43,323 nucleotides of DNA. Source: Acidimicrobiaceae bacterium. Lineage in GTDB: Bacteria > Actinomycetota > Acidimicrobiia > Acidimicrobiales > RAAP-2. Below the pieces are notes generated by a model that was not told where the DNA came from, searched no databases, and saw nothing but the letters and a program-made list of their open reading frames with translations. The stretch is taken from positions 42,892 through 86,214 of the forward strand of contig PMLV01000120.1 in assembly GCA_003160635.1 (NCBI GenBank). Reading direction: 5' to 3'. Shown piece after piece: positions 24,169 through 32,721 of this stretch; the stretch's first letter is position 1; the number at the start of each line of letters is the position of its first letter. The translations under genes were made by a program, and so were the position numbers.

Positions 24169-24580
24169 TAGTTGACGCCAACGGCTCATTACGCCCGGTT
24201 CGCATCGCGTGTCGCCGGGAGTGGGGACCTTTGGCCCTGACGATCAGGCGGCGCCGGGTCCAGCATGGCAAGGGCAAACCAACTGACGACTCACACGGCG
24301 CATGAAGGTCGCCCGGACCCCGCGCACAGAAAGGAGGGGGATCATTTCTCATGGCCACTGTGACCAGCACCGCCGTACGGGCGGAGGGCGCATGCGGCGG
24401 CGCCATCGGTGGACAGCGATCCAGATGGCCGGCACACGTGATGTGGCCGCCATCGTCCCAGTGTCGGACGATGGCGGCGATCAACCATCTGGGCCGGTCA
24501 AGGGGCGCCATACACTCCCCGTCGGGTGCCCGTAAACTTGAGGTCGTGCTCGGGCCAATGTCACCTCCCGGGCCGTTGTC
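24169..24580. other. 412-base gap with a large nested hairpin
   Basis: No gene is convincing. A frame from 24351 to 24599 has an AGGAGGGGG site about 13 bases before its ATG, but its product has no recognisable features and it overlaps the ABC gene. The main structure is the nested hairpin at 24421-24492. TAAACT at 24533-24538 is a possible -10 box for the ABC genes. The first 130 bases after the ROK gene show nothing of note. Confidence 0.5.
24421..24492 (+). promoter_or_regulatory. Nested stem-loop in the ABC exporter leader
   Basis: Inner stem GCCGCCATCGTCC/GGACGATGGCGGC is 13 bp and perfect, with a 7-base loop (24459-24465). It is enclosed by an outer 8-bp stem CCAGATGG/CCATCTGG (24421-24428 and 24485-24492) with unequal internal strands. 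It lies about 90 bases before the ABC ATPase start. A regulatory leader, a small RNA or a T-less terminator are all possible. Confidence 0.6.
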
Positions 24581-25546
24581 TTGTCGATCGTTCAGCTAAC
24601 GGACGCGCTCCCCCCGGAAGGAACCGGATGGGATCTGGCTCTGCGTTTCTCCGGGGTCGTGCGCCGGTACGGCCGCCACCTTGCACTCGACCACCTGGAC
24701 TTCGAGGTGCGAAAAGGCGAGACCGTCGCCCTGCTCGGACCGAACGGCGCAGGCAAGTCAACCACCATCTCTCTCTTGCTCGGGCTCCTACGACCCCACG
24801 AAGGTACGGTCGAGGTCCTCGAGACCACAGCCCGCAATGCCGTGGCGCAGGGCAGAGTCGGAGCAATGCTGCAGACCGGCACAGGAAGCGGACTCCCTCC
24901 GGGAGTGAAGGTTGCCGAGGCATTGGCCTTGGTCCGAAAGCTCTATCGCCACCCAGCCTCCTTCGACACCACGGTGGAGCGTGCCGGAATCGGCTCGCTG
25001 CTCGGATGCCGAACGAACGGCCTCTCGGGAGGCGAAGCCCAACGGGTCAGGTTTGCCCTGGCGATTGCCGGGGACCCCGAACTGGTCTTCTTGGACGAGC
25101 CGACCGTCGCCATGGACGTCGACGGGCGGAGGACATTCTGGCGGATGATGCGACAGTTCGGACAAGAGGGTCGAACAATCGTATTCGCGACGCATCATCT
25201 CGAGGAGGCCGACCAGATAGCGGACAGGGTCATCGTGGTCAACCATGGGACGGTCGTGGCTGACGGACCGGGCGCAACGCTCAAGGCCGCTGTCTCGGCG
25301 CGGCGCCTGCGCTTCGTGGTAACGGAGCCCGATCCGGAGCGTTATGACCGCCTGGAGGGCGTGACCGATGTCGAGATCAGCGGATCCGGTGTGACCTTGA
25401 TTTCGCTTGACGCCGACGCCACCGCGCGTGACCTCGTCCGCAGCAATGTCGCGTTCAGGGATCTCGAAGTGACCGGAGCCTGCCTCGAGGACGCGTTCGT
25501 CGCCCTCACCGAGCGCAACCGACGGCCCCAGAGTGACATCGCATGA
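24581..25546 (+). CDS. ABC exporter ATP-binding protein (DrrA type)
   Basis: 321 residues with Walker A GPNGAGKST (53-61), a full LSGGEAQRVRFALA signature, Walker B LVFLDEPTVAMD and switch histidine in ATHHLEE. A C-terminal regulatory domain (about 240-310, with VTEPDPERYDRLEGV) is typical of ATPases paired with ABC-2 membrane proteins. The start is TTG, chosen because an in-frame stop lies 39 bases upstream and the domain begins soon after. No strong ribosome-binding site is seen. It overlaps the permease by ATGA. The pair probably exports a drug, lipid or polysaccharide; the substrate is unknown. Confidence 0.86.
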   Translation: MSIVQLTDALPPEGTGWDLALRFSGVVRRYGRHLALDHLDFEVRKGETVALLGPNGAGKSTTISLLLGLLRPHEGTVEVLETTARNAVAQGRVGAMLQTGTGSGLPPGVKVAEALALVRKLYRHPASFDTTVERAGIGSLLGCRTNGLSGGEAQRVRFALAIAGDPELVFLDEPTVAMDVDGRRTFWRMMRQFGQEGRTIVFATHHLEEADQIADRVIVVNHGTVVADGPGATLKAAVSARRLRFVVTEPDPERYDRLEGVTDVEISGSGVTLISLDADATARDLVRSNVAFRDLEVTGACLEDAFVALTERNRRPQSDIA

Positions 25547-26295
25547 GTGCCCTCCTTGCGTTCCTTCGCTTCGAACTATTTCGCTTGCTGCGAAGTTGGA
25601 AGTTTCTCGCCATTACCGTGGGCTTCCCCGTGGTCTTTTACATGCTCTTCCTCGGGGAGCGAAACTCCTCCCAGATCGTTGACGGCACCATGCCTTGGCG
25701 CGTCTACTTGATGGTCTCGATGTGCACGTTCGGTGCGCTCGTCGCAGCACTCAACGCCGGTGGGAGCCGGCTCGCTACCGAGCGCTCTACGGGCTGGGCA
25801 CGTCAGTTACGCATCACGCCCATGCCGGCATGGTCCTACGTGGTGACCAAGGTGGCGGCTTCCATGCTCGTCGTTCTGCCCGTGCTGGCCCTCGTCGAAT
25901 TAGTGGGACTGACCTTCGGTGGGGTACGGCTCGGAGTGGGGCAATGGTTCGCTCTTACCGCCTTGCTCTGGGTGACCGCACTACCCTTCGCCGTGCTCGG
26001 GGTATTCGTTGGATTCCTCGTACACGCCGAGACGGCGTATCCCGTCGTGACCGCGCTCATGTTCGTGCTCGGTTACTTCGGAGGCCTCTTCAATCCCGTA
26101 AGCCAGATGCCCCAAGCCCTACAGTCCGCTGCCAAGGCGCTGCCGAGCTTCCATCACGCGTTACTGGCCTTGGAGTTTCTCTCTGGTCAGACCCTTGGGG
26201 CGAGCAACTGGCTGATCCTGATCGGGTACACCGTGGTGCTCGGGCTCGGGCTCGTATGGAAGTACAGGGTGGAAGAGGCGCGCGGCTTGGCCTGA
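25543..26295 (+). CDS. ABC-2 type transporter permease
   Basis: 250 residues with six hydrophobic helices in ABC-2 order. After the first helix (ITVGFPVVFYMLFLG) a membrane stretch with LNAGGSRLATERSTGWARQLR gives the conserved coupling loop, and the GYFGGLFNPVSQMPQALQ segment marks the last external loop. It sits on the ATPase as a homodimer in the plasma membrane. The ATG overlaps the ATPase stop. A GC hairpin 22 bases after the stop likely ends the unit. Confidence 0.86.
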   Translation: MSALLAFLRFELFRLLRSWKFLAITVGFPVVFYMLFLGERNSSQIVDGTMPWRVYLMVSMCTFGALVAALNAGGSRLATERSTGWARQLRITPMPAWSYVVTKVAASMLVVLPVLALVELVGLTFGGVRLGVGQWFALTALLWVTALPFAVLGVFVGFLVHAETAYPVVTALMFVLGYFGGLFNPVSQMPQALQSAAKALPSFHHALLALEFLSGQTLGASNWLILIGYTVVLGLGLVWKYRVEEARGLA

Positions 26296-26316
26296 AGCTG
26301 ACCACCGCCTCGGACT

Positions 26317-26338
26317 GGCGGGGGACTAGATCCCCGCC
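26317..26338 (+). terminator. Hairpin after the ABC-2 exporter genes
   Basis: GGCGGGG/CCCCGCC, 7-bp stem with an 8-base loop, beginning 22 bases after the permease stop. Very stable and well placed for a terminator, without a T-run. Confidence 0.5.
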
Positions 26339-26375
26339 CCATCGGGCGGTCCGCCGGTCAGGCTCCCGTTAAGTC

Positions 26376-26440
26376 GGCCATTGGAAGTCGCCAACGGTTA
26401 AGGTTCGCCCTATCGCAGTTGATGGCTAGGACCAATGGCC
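26376..26440. repeat. Inverted repeat pair upstream of the cytochrome b gene
   Basis: GGCCATTGG (26376-26384) and CCAATGGCC (26432-26440) are perfect 9-bp arms 47 bases apart. The right arm falls between the predicted -35 and -10 boxes, so a dimeric regulator bound to both arms could loop and silence the promoter. Confidence 0.55.
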
Positions 26441-26447
26441 CTATCAG
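26419..26447 (+). promoter_or_regulatory. Predicted promoter of the cytochrome b gene
   Basis: TTGATG (26419-26424), 17-base spacer, TATCAG (26442-26447). Transcription would start near 26454 and give a leader of about 48 bases. Confidence 0.45.
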
Positions 26448-26486
26448 CTCGATGGCAGGCGGTTCATGATATCGCCAGCCGACACT

Positions 26487-26493
26487 AGGAGGG
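26487..26493 (+). promoter_or_regulatory. Ribosome-binding site fixing the cytochrome b start
   Basis: AGGAGGG, ideally spaced eight bases before the ATG at 26502. An earlier in-frame ATG at 26466 lacks such a site and is disfavoured. Confidence 0.8.
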
Positions 26494-26501
26494 CCATTTT
26501 C

Positions 26502-28358
26502 ATGCTCGCAGGTTCACTGCTCGCTTCCGCTGTCAATCTGAACGGCCCCGGTCGCTATTTGCACTGGTCGATCTTCATCGTCTCGGAAGCCAACCTGGTC
26601 CTGATCGCCGTGATGGTCGTCATCTTCGGCGCAGCCCTGCTCATACCGTTTCCCGGTCACGGTGCCCGCACACCGGTGGACCGGTCAGTGGATGCCAATG
26701 CCGAAGACGCCGATGCGCCCGTCGCTGACACGACACGCCGGTCGTCGACGTTTGACCTGGGCGACGACGCGGACGCGGCGATGTGGACTTCGCGGCTACG
26801 ACGCAAGGTGCTGCGACGCCTCCCGCCGGGCAAGCTGCTTCCCGATCGCCAACCCGCCTATGTCAACTCGTGGATCTACGTGTTCGGAGTGGCCAGTCTG
26901 GCCACCCTGGGGCTGGTGATCCTGTCGGGCATCATCATCGCTGTGGGCGGTCCCGACTGGTGGCATACCAACGCGGTCGGACACTTCTTCAACAGCCTCC
27001 ATTTGTGGAGCGTCGAAGCCTTCATGGCCTTCTTGGTCATCCACCTGTGGGGCAAGTTCTGGATGGCTGCCTGGCGGGGCAAGCGGAGGATGACCTGGAT
27101 CACCGGTGTGGTGGCGTTCGTGGCCTCGGTCGTCGAGTGCTTTACGGGCTACGTCTCCCAGCAGAACTTCGATTCCCAGTGGATCTCAACAAGCGGCAAG
27201 GACGCGTTCGACGCCGTCGGGGTTGGGGCGTTCTTCAATATCATGAACTTCGGCCAGATGCTGATGTGGCACATCGTGTTGATTCCACTGGTGCTCGTAG
27301 CCCTGGTCGGAGCTCATGTGCTGGCGGTGCGCGTGCGAGGGGTGGCCCACCCGCTCCCCGTCCGCCGAGTCCGAGGCCGGGGGGCGCTTCGGGCTGCGGC
27401 CGCGGCGGACCTGGCCGATTGGAGGGGGCCAACTCGCCGTTATGACATCCTCAAGGAGGCGACTGTCGCCACGCTCATCGCCCTCATCCTGGTCGTGGCC
27501 CTGGCCGGTCTGTTGTCCTCTCCCGACGACCCACCGGTCACCATCGCCACCTGGGCCCAGATCGCTCCCGCCGACTTCGTGGCCACCGCGGCGAGTGAGC
27601 TCGCCGGGACCAGCGAGACCGCCACCTACGGGCCGCCCTACAACAACACCTCCGGGAGCTCGCAGAGCCTTCTGTTCGCTCCCGCGAAGATCATCGGGGT
27701 GCGCCAGCCCATTGACGCGGCGAAGGCATTCGTCCTTGCTCCCCTTGAAAGGATCGCTCCAACCAATCCGGCGCTGGCTTCGGCGCTCGACCGCTACAAC
27801 GGCGCCTCGACCACCACCCGGAACTCCTGGAACACGGCCTACGCCAAGGCCGTCACCAAGGTCACGTTCCAAGATGGCGTCGCCGTCACTCCGTCGGCCT
27901 CTGACGGGCCGATACCAAAGCTCATCGCCACCGAGTTGACCTTGGCCCGTAGCGGAGCCCTCGATGCCGACCTCATCGCCAATCAGGCCTTCTACGGGAC
28001 CAACTTCACCAAGCCCCTGCTCTTCCTCGAAGACGGGCAGTACTTCTCGGACAAGGCCACGGCGGATCACCTCACCGGTGCCCAGTGGGGCGTCATGAAC
28101 GAGACCGGCAGCTACCCCGGTCAACCCTGGCTCTGGCTCTACACCTTGTGGTACCAGGTTCCGGGCTTCCGCAGCTCCACCAACGTCGACCTCATTGCCA
28201 TCTACATGACCGGGGTGGCGACCGTCCTCCTCCTCGCCGTACCATTCATCCCTGGTCTGCGAGACGTACCCCGCTTGATCCCTGTTCACCGTCTGGTCTG
28301 GCGCGACTGGAACCGCCGGGGAGGCGGCCCTCGGAACGAGACGAATTCCGTGGAGTGA
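26502..28358 (+). CDS. Bis-haem cytochrome b with large extracytoplasmic insertion
   Basis: 618 residues. An extra N-terminal helix (about 23-48) and a charged cytoplasmic loop precede a cytochrome b N-terminal domain with two haem-ligand pairs: H167 and H181 (HX13H), and H257 and H272 (HX14H, the b6-type spacing). A further helix (about 319-338) leads to a 220-residue soluble stretch (340-560, outside the cell) and a final helix (563-584). The C-terminal cytochrome b domain with its PEWY quinone motif is absent. Such a protein could move electrons between menaquinol and an external partner through the membrane. No c1 gene is adjacent; a Rieske domain is encoded 10 kb away. Confidence 0.85.
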   Translation: MLAGSLLASAVNLNGPGRYLHWSIFIVSEANLVLIAVMVVIFGAALLIPFPGHGARTPVDRSVDANAEDADAPVADTTRRSSTFDLGDDADAAMWTSRLRRKVLRRLPPGKLLPDRQPAYVNSWIYVFGVASLATLGLVILSGIIIAVGGPDWWHTNAVGHFFNSLHLWSVEAFMAFLVIHLWGKFWMAAWRGKRRMTWITGVVAFVASVVECFTGYVSQQNFDSQWISTSGKDAFDAVGVGAFFNIMNFGQMLMWHIVLIPLVLVALVGAHVLAVRVRGVAHPLPVRRVRGRGALRAAAAADLADWRGPTRRYDILKEATVATLIALILVVALAGLLSSPDDPPVTIATWAQIAPADFVATAASELAGTSETATYGPPYNNTSGSSQSLLFAPAKIIGVRQPIDAAKAFVLAPLERIAPTNPALASALDRYNGASTTTRNSWNTAYAKAVTKVTFQDGVAVTPSASDGPIPKLIATELTLARSGALDADLIANQAFYGTNFTKPLLFLEDGQYFSDKATADHLTGAQWGVMNETGSYPGQPWLWLYTLWYQVPGFRSSTNVDLIAIYMTGVATVLLLAVPFIPGLRDVPRLIPVHRLVWRDWNRRGGGPRNETNSVE

Positions 28359-28437
28359 GGGAGGGCGACAACCTCCGGGGCCGAGCAGCCGTGGACGATG
28401 ATCCGCATCAGCGTCTGGCCGATCTACGATCAGCGCG

Positions 28438-29541
28438 ATGCCGGCGGGGCCCGATTCGTCTGAAGGCGGTCAGCGCTCAGCTGCCCGACGCTCGCGACAG
28501 CCGTCACACGTACGACGTCGACGGCGGCGCCAGAGACGGCGACTTCTGCCGGTTGTACTCGTGCTCCTTGTGGGCGCTCTCGCCCTGTGGGCAATCCCCA
28601 GTCACATCGGCCGCCACGGTTCAGCCGGCAACCCAGCCACCACCACCACCTCGACCCGGGCTGCGGTCTCCACCACCACCACGACCACAGCGCCCTACGA
28701 GCCGCCGGCTGTGGTCACCTCCATTCGACCTGCTCTCGCCGGCGAAGGCCAATGGACACCGGCGGACACCTGGGATCCGGGACCGCCCTCCATTCTGACG
28801 ACGACGTTTCGACCCGACCCGTCCCAACCGGGCATCGTCGCCTATGCCGCGTGGGTCCGAACAGCCACCACGCAGCTGGCGCTCTACCCGGGCTACGAAG
28901 GCCCCGGTCCGACCACGCAGGACCGGGGGCCCGAGATGGTTCCGGTCGCGGCACGGGCCACCCTGCTCGCGTGCTTCAACTCTGGTTTCTACGAGAAGGA
29001 CTCGGCCGCCGGCTTCTACACGCACGGTCAGCTGTACTTTCCCATGGTCAACGGGTTGGCCACCGTTGTTTCCTACAGTGACGGTCACGTCGCCCTCATC
29101 GACTGGGAGGGTGGTCCGACGCCGACTCCCGACATTCTCACCGCCCGTCAGGACCTGCCGCTCTTGGTGAATGACGGAACACCCACTCCGGCCGCGGCGG
29201 TTCCCAGCACGTGGGGGGTCACTCTGGGCGGTGTTCCCGCCGTGTGGCGAACCGGGCTTGGCATCGACCGCCGGGGCAACCTCCTGTATGTGGCAGCGCC
29301 GGCCCAGACGGCGGCGAGCCTGGCCCAAATACTCGTTGACGTGGGGGCGGTGCGGGGAATGCAGTTGGATATCAATCCGGAGTGGCCGATCTTCACCACC
29401 TATGGCAACGCCGGCGCCGCCTCACCGGCACTCTTCGTGCCCAATCCCAACCAGATTCCCGACCGCTTCCTCTATTCGAGCACCAAGGACTTCTTCGCCG
29501 TCTTCGTCCGTACCCCGGGCGTGACCGAGCAGCCGTGGTGA
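28438..29541 (+). CDS. Phosphodiester glycosidase-like (NAGPA domain) membrane-anchored protein
   Basis: 367 residues. An Arg-rich N-terminus and one membrane helix (about 36-53) anchor it, followed by a Thr/Ser-rich linker (about 64-90) and an extracytoplasmic domain. That domain carries segments typical of the NAGPA/exopolysaccharide family: LACFNSGFY, WRTGLGIDRRGNLLYV and MQLDINPEW. Known relatives hydrolyse phosphodiester-linked sugars, such as GlcNAc-1-phosphodiester caps. The ATG at 28438 has only a weak ribosome-binding site. It is translationally coupled to the CapA-like gene (GTGA overlap). A role in cell-wall or exopolymer turnover is inferred. Confidence 0.8.
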   Translation: MPAGPDSSEGGQRSAARRSRQPSHVRRRRRRQRRRLLPVVLVLLVGALALWAIPSHIGRHGSAGNPATTTTSTRAAVSTTTTTTAPYEPPAVVTSIRPALAGEGQWTPADTWDPGPPSILTTTFRPDPSQPGIVAYAAWVRTATTQLALYPGYEGPGPTTQDRGPEMVPVAARATLLACFNSGFYEKDSAAGFYTHGQLYFPMVNGLATVVSYSDGHVALIDWEGGPTPTPDILTARQDLPLLVNDGTPTPAAAVPSTWGVTLGGVPAVWRTGLGIDRRGNLLYVAAPAQTAASLAQILVDVGAVRGMQLDINPEWPIFTTYGNAGAASPALFVPNPNQIPDRFLYSSTKDFFAVFVRTPGVTEQPW

Positions 29542-30749
29542 GCTCCACTCCCTCGTCCCCGGGTCGCTATCGCCACCGAGCCCGGGACCGGAAGCACCAC
29601 TGGCGTCGCCCGCGTCTCGTGACTGTGGTGGTGGTGCTCCTGCTCGTTGGCGGACTCTGTCTCGGCGGCTATGCCCTCGTCCGTGCCGTCCACCATTCTG
29701 CGGCGGTGCCTCCGGCCAGGAAGGCCCGCCCAGCAGGCCGATCCGCCGGTGGCACCGTGTCGAACAGCCAAACTACGGTGAAACCGACCCTGCAAGACGT
29801 GACCATCTCGGCAGTAGGTGACATGGAGCTCGGTAACACGCCGAATCTGCCACCTGACCCATCTACGTATCTGCAGCCGGTCGAGAGCGCTCTCGCCGCA
29901 CCGATCGTGTTCGGAAACCTCGAAGGAACCCTGACCGACGCCTCGGCTTCGAAGTGCGCCGGCGATGCCACGAACTGCTACGCCTTTCGAACGCCACCGG
30001 CATTCGCCCAGATCTTCCGCCAGAACGGCTTCACCGTCTTGAACAGCGCCAACAACCACTCACACGACTACGGGCAGGCGGGGGTCTCTGATACCAGTGC
30101 GGCTCTCCAGGCCGCCGGGATTACCCAGGCTGGACTTCCGGGTCAGATCGGACTTGTCACCGATGGATCCACCAAAGTCGCCTTTGTGGACTTCGCCCCC
30201 TACACCGACGTCAATAACTTGCTCGATCTTTCCACGGCTAAGGAGCTCATTACCCAGGCCCGATCCGAAGCCAATGTGGTGGTGGTCTACATGCACGCGG
30301 GTGCCGAGGGGAGTAACGCCGATCACGTGACGGGGAATGAGGAGACGTACGTGGGCGAAGACCGCGGCAACGCCGAGGTCTTCGCCCACGATGCCATCGA
30401 CGCTGGCGCCGCCCTGGTCATCGCCAGCGGACCACACGTGCTCCGCGGATCGGAGTTTTACCACGGTCATCTGATCGACTACAGCCTCGGCGACTTCGCC
30501 AACTACAACAACTTCTCCACTGCGGGCGATCTCGATCTGTCAGGCATTCTCACGGTGACCCTCCGGGCCGACGGGAGCTACGTGGGCGCTCACTTCACCT
30601 CACTGCTTCTTAGCGCCACCGGGCAGCCGATGATCGATTCGTCACAAGCTGCGGCCACATTCGTCAATCAACTGTCCTCGGCGGACTTCGGGAGCGCCGC
30701 CGCCATCATCCAACCCGACGGGCTGATCAACCCACCCCCAGACAGCTGA
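29538..30749 (+). CDS. CapA family protein (poly-gamma-glutamate-type metallophosphatase fold)
   Basis: 403 residues with one N-terminal anchor helix (about 26-48). The metallophosphatase motifs of CapA are in order: SAVGDMELGN, FGNLEGTLT, NSANNHSHDYG, MHAGAEG, IASGPHVLRG and DYSLGDF. The catalytic domain would lie outside the membrane. CapA proteins are needed for export or anchoring of polyglutamate-like capsules in some bacteria, but most actinobacterial homologues are uncharacterised. GTG at 29538 overlaps the preceding stop; GTG at 29535 is an alternative. It converges with the lipoprotein gene 20 bases away. Confidence 0.85.
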   Translation: MSSTPSSPGRYRHRARDRKHHWRRPRLVTVVVVLLLVGGLCLGGYALVRAVHHSAAVPPARKARPAGRSAGGTVSNSQTTVKPTLQDVTISAVGDMELGNTPNLPPDPSTYLQPVESALAAPIVFGNLEGTLTDASASKCAGDATNCYAFRTPPAFAQIFRQNGFTVLNSANNHSHDYGQAGVSDTSAALQAAGITQAGLPGQIGLVTDGSTKVAFVDFAPYTDVNNLLDLSTAKELITQARSEANVVVVYMHAGAEGSNADHVTGNEETYVGEDRGNAEVFAHDAIDAGAALVIASGPHVLRGSEFYHGHLIDYSLGDFANYNNFSTAGDLDLSGILTVTLRADGSYVGAHFTSLLLSATGQPMIDSSQAAATFVNQLSSADFGSAAAIIQPDGLINPPPDS

Positions 30750-30769
30750 CCAGCACACCGGAGGAGCGT

Positions 30770-31480
30770 TCAGCAACCTCCCGCCGGGCCAGGCACTCCC
30801 GGGCCGGAGGCCGGTTGGTCTACCGTGCCGATGTTGGCGGGACGAGGATTAGGCCCCAAGTGCACCACGTACCACACCCCCCGCCACGAAATGAGCGATG
30901 CGACGGCAAAGGATCGCAAGGTGCCACCTTGTTGGTAGACGAGGCGAACTCCCGGCAGATGCCAGTACCCGACGTTGTTCTCGCACTGCCCCGGCCCGAT
31001 CCACTGCGCGTCACCGGGAGTGACATCGACATCGACCAATGTGGGGGCGCCCGGTCCCGAGGCCAGAAGTTGGTGGTAGGCGGCAATGTCGAGCCCAAAG
31101 AACGCCAGCAACCGGGCGGAGTAGTCACCGGCCGGACTGGCAATCTGACCGGTCTTGGTGGTGATGTACGCCGATTCGGGGAAGAAGAGTGGCAGCCCCT
31201 GACTCTGCGAGCCGGAGACCAGGGCCGACCACAGTATCTGCAACTCTGCCTTCAACGGCGCCCCTGTCGACGGTTCATCGGGGGTCTGTGGAAGCGAGCC
31301 CGGATCAATGGTGGTCGTGGTTGACGGGGGTGCGGTCACCGTGGTTGACGATTCGGACTCGCTGCGAGTTCTCGGATGCTGCCTCTCTGACAAAGAGCTC
31401 GAGCGCTGGGCCGGTGAGGACGAACCGCAGGCCGCCGCCGCGCCAGCGAGGGCGAGTAACGCTGCGACGATCCAGGCCAT
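30770..31480 (-). CDS. Predicted lipoprotein of unknown function
   Basis: 236 residues. A short hydrophobic signal (MAWIVAALLALAGAAAAC) ends in C18, a plausible though imperfect lipobox, followed by a Ser/Thr-rich linker (about 20-60). The rest is a globular domain: QILWSALVSGSQ, FFPESAYI, LLAFFGLDIAAYHQLL and LISWRGVWYVVHLG. No known domain recognised. It ends in Pro/Gly and a final cysteine. The ATG at 31480 is the first reasonable start after the upstream membrane-protein gene; AAGAGA precedes it. Position at the end of the electron-transfer series suggests an exported accessory. Confidence 0.65.
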   Translation of the reverse strand: MAWIVAALLALAGAAAACGSSSPAQRSSSLSERQHPRTRSESESSTTVTAPPSTTTTIDPGSLPQTPDEPSTGAPLKAELQILWSALVSGSQSQGLPLFFPESAYITTKTGQIASPAGDYSARLLAFFGLDIAAYHQLLASGPGAPTLVDVDVTPGDAQWIGPGQCENNVGYWHLPGVRLVYQQGGTLRSFAVASLISWRGVWYVVHLGPNPRPANIGTVDQPASGPGVPGPAGGC

Positions 31481-31533
31481 TCTCTTGGGGGCCCAACGAG
31501 AAGCGGGCTTCTCAATCCCGGTCCGGGTCCGCC

Positions 31534-32391
31534 TCAGTGCTGGCGGACGTGATCGGTCGTTGACAGATGACCGTTGATCGCGCTGTGGCCTGTCGTCCTT
31601 TCCACCCGCCACGGACCCACCTTCGGTGCCACCAGAACCGCCAGCAAGAGCCCGATGCACAGCGCGCCCACCAGAGCCCATTGCCGTGTGCTGGCCCCTC
31701 GGACCTGGCGGCGGGTCCGCCAGTAGAAGTCCTTCGGCGCAAGGCGCGCGGTGTCGACGATGTGTGCCAGGACGTGGAAGGCCATGGCGGCAAGCCATAG
31801 GACAAACGTAGCCTTGTGAAGCAACAGGAACTGGCTCCGCGTGCTGGTGGGCCCGAGCAGCAACGCAATCCCGCTGCCAATGACGGCGACCGTCAGTACG
31901 ACGAGGAACGGACCCAACAACCTGAGCAGTGCAGGTGGAGGACCCTTGCGAGTGTACGCGGGTGAGCCAAGGTAATACCGGGCGAACCGCCAGGTCGTGC
32001 TCCCAATTTTCAAAAGGGTGGGTGGGACCAGCACCATACCGATCACGACATGGAGCGTAAGAAGCCTTCCGATCCGCAAGATGGTGAATCCCTCGACCGC
32101 GAGTAAGACCAGGAGAACCGCCGCGGTCATACCGGTCAGGCGGGCATTGCTCTCCACCCCCTCGTCAGGTTCTTCGCCTTCCTCTGGGACCGGACCCTGC
32201 CTGCCCCGTGTGACGGCGGCCTCCCAGGCCGTCACCGAGGATCGCGGAAAGTCGCCCCGGTAACCAGGCGGTTCCGGCTCGCGACCAGTGGAGCTTGCGA
32301 CCCATCGAAGTGGTCCAGTCTCAGATTCCGTGCTCCCGTCCGACGCGCCTCGGCGCCGTCGATGCTCGGAAGAGTAAGGGCCCCTAGCCAT
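31534..32391 (-). CDS. Cytochrome b561-like (DUF4405-type) membrane protein
   Basis: 285 residues. A charged N-terminal 80 residues is followed by about five membrane helices (84-105, 106-127, 150-172, 182-205, 230-250). Histidines sit in LLTLHVVIG and in LLLHKATFV...FHVLAHI, 14 residues apart, as expected for a pair of haem ligands; this resembles DUF4405/b561-type proteins. The C-terminus is His-rich. The ATG at 32391 with GGTGAG upstream is preferred; a longer TTG start at 32445 is in frame. It could pass electrons from menaquinol to the exported partners of the neighbouring genes; this is inferred. Confidence 0.7.
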   Translation of the reverse strand: MARGPYSSEHRRRRGASDGSTESETGPLRWVASSTGREPEPPGYRGDFPRSSVTAWEAAVTRGRQGPVPEEGEEPDEGVESNARLTGMTAAVLLVLLAVEGFTILRIGRLLTLHVVIGMVLVPPTLLKIGSTTWRFARYYLGSPAYTRKGPPPALLRLLGPFLVVLTVAVIGSGIALLLGPTSTRSQFLLLHKATFVLWLAAMAFHVLAHIVDTARLAPKDFYWRTRRQVRGASTRQWALVGALCIGLLLAVLVAPKVGPWRVERTTGHSAINGHLSTTDHVRQH

Positions 32392-32592
32392 CAACTCACC
32401 GCACCGGCGACGGGGCCCGGACGGATTGATCCACACGGACGACAACTTGGCGAACTCGGCGAACCGGATGATGTCGGCGACTCGAGTTGCAGCTCGGCTT
32501 CAGATCCATAGGGATCGGTCCAAGGCCACGAGTGCACTCTACAAAGCCAACCTGACGATCAGATGACGGTCTGACGCTCCTACGATCAACGT

Positions 32593-32721
32593 GTGACGGA
32601 CAAGAACTGGGAACTCTTCGATCTCGGGCGATCGAGGCGTTCGCGACAGCTCAACCGGTTTGCGGGTGCGTCGGAGTGGTGCCATTGGCATTCAGGAGGT
32701 CGAACCCGTCCGGAATGCTGA
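32593..32721 (+). pseudogene. Possible truncated gene start
   Basis: GTG follows TACGAT, a possible -10 box, by six bases, and a natural-looking N-terminus VTDKNWELFDLGRSRR is encoded. The frame stops after 42 codons and runs into the 3' end of the double-propeller gene on the opposite strand. It may be the remnant of a gene cut when the neighbouring cluster arrived, or a chance frame. Confidence 0.2.

Noticed and set aside
24351-24599. 82-codon plus-strand frame with an AGGAGGGGG site upstream
   Set aside because: Spacing from the site to the ATG is too long, the product has no recognisable features, the hairpin lies inside it and it overlaps the ABC ATPase start.
31481-31798. Longer N-terminus of the lipoprotein
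   Set aside because: It overlaps the b561-like gene and would bury the hydrophobic signal sequence.
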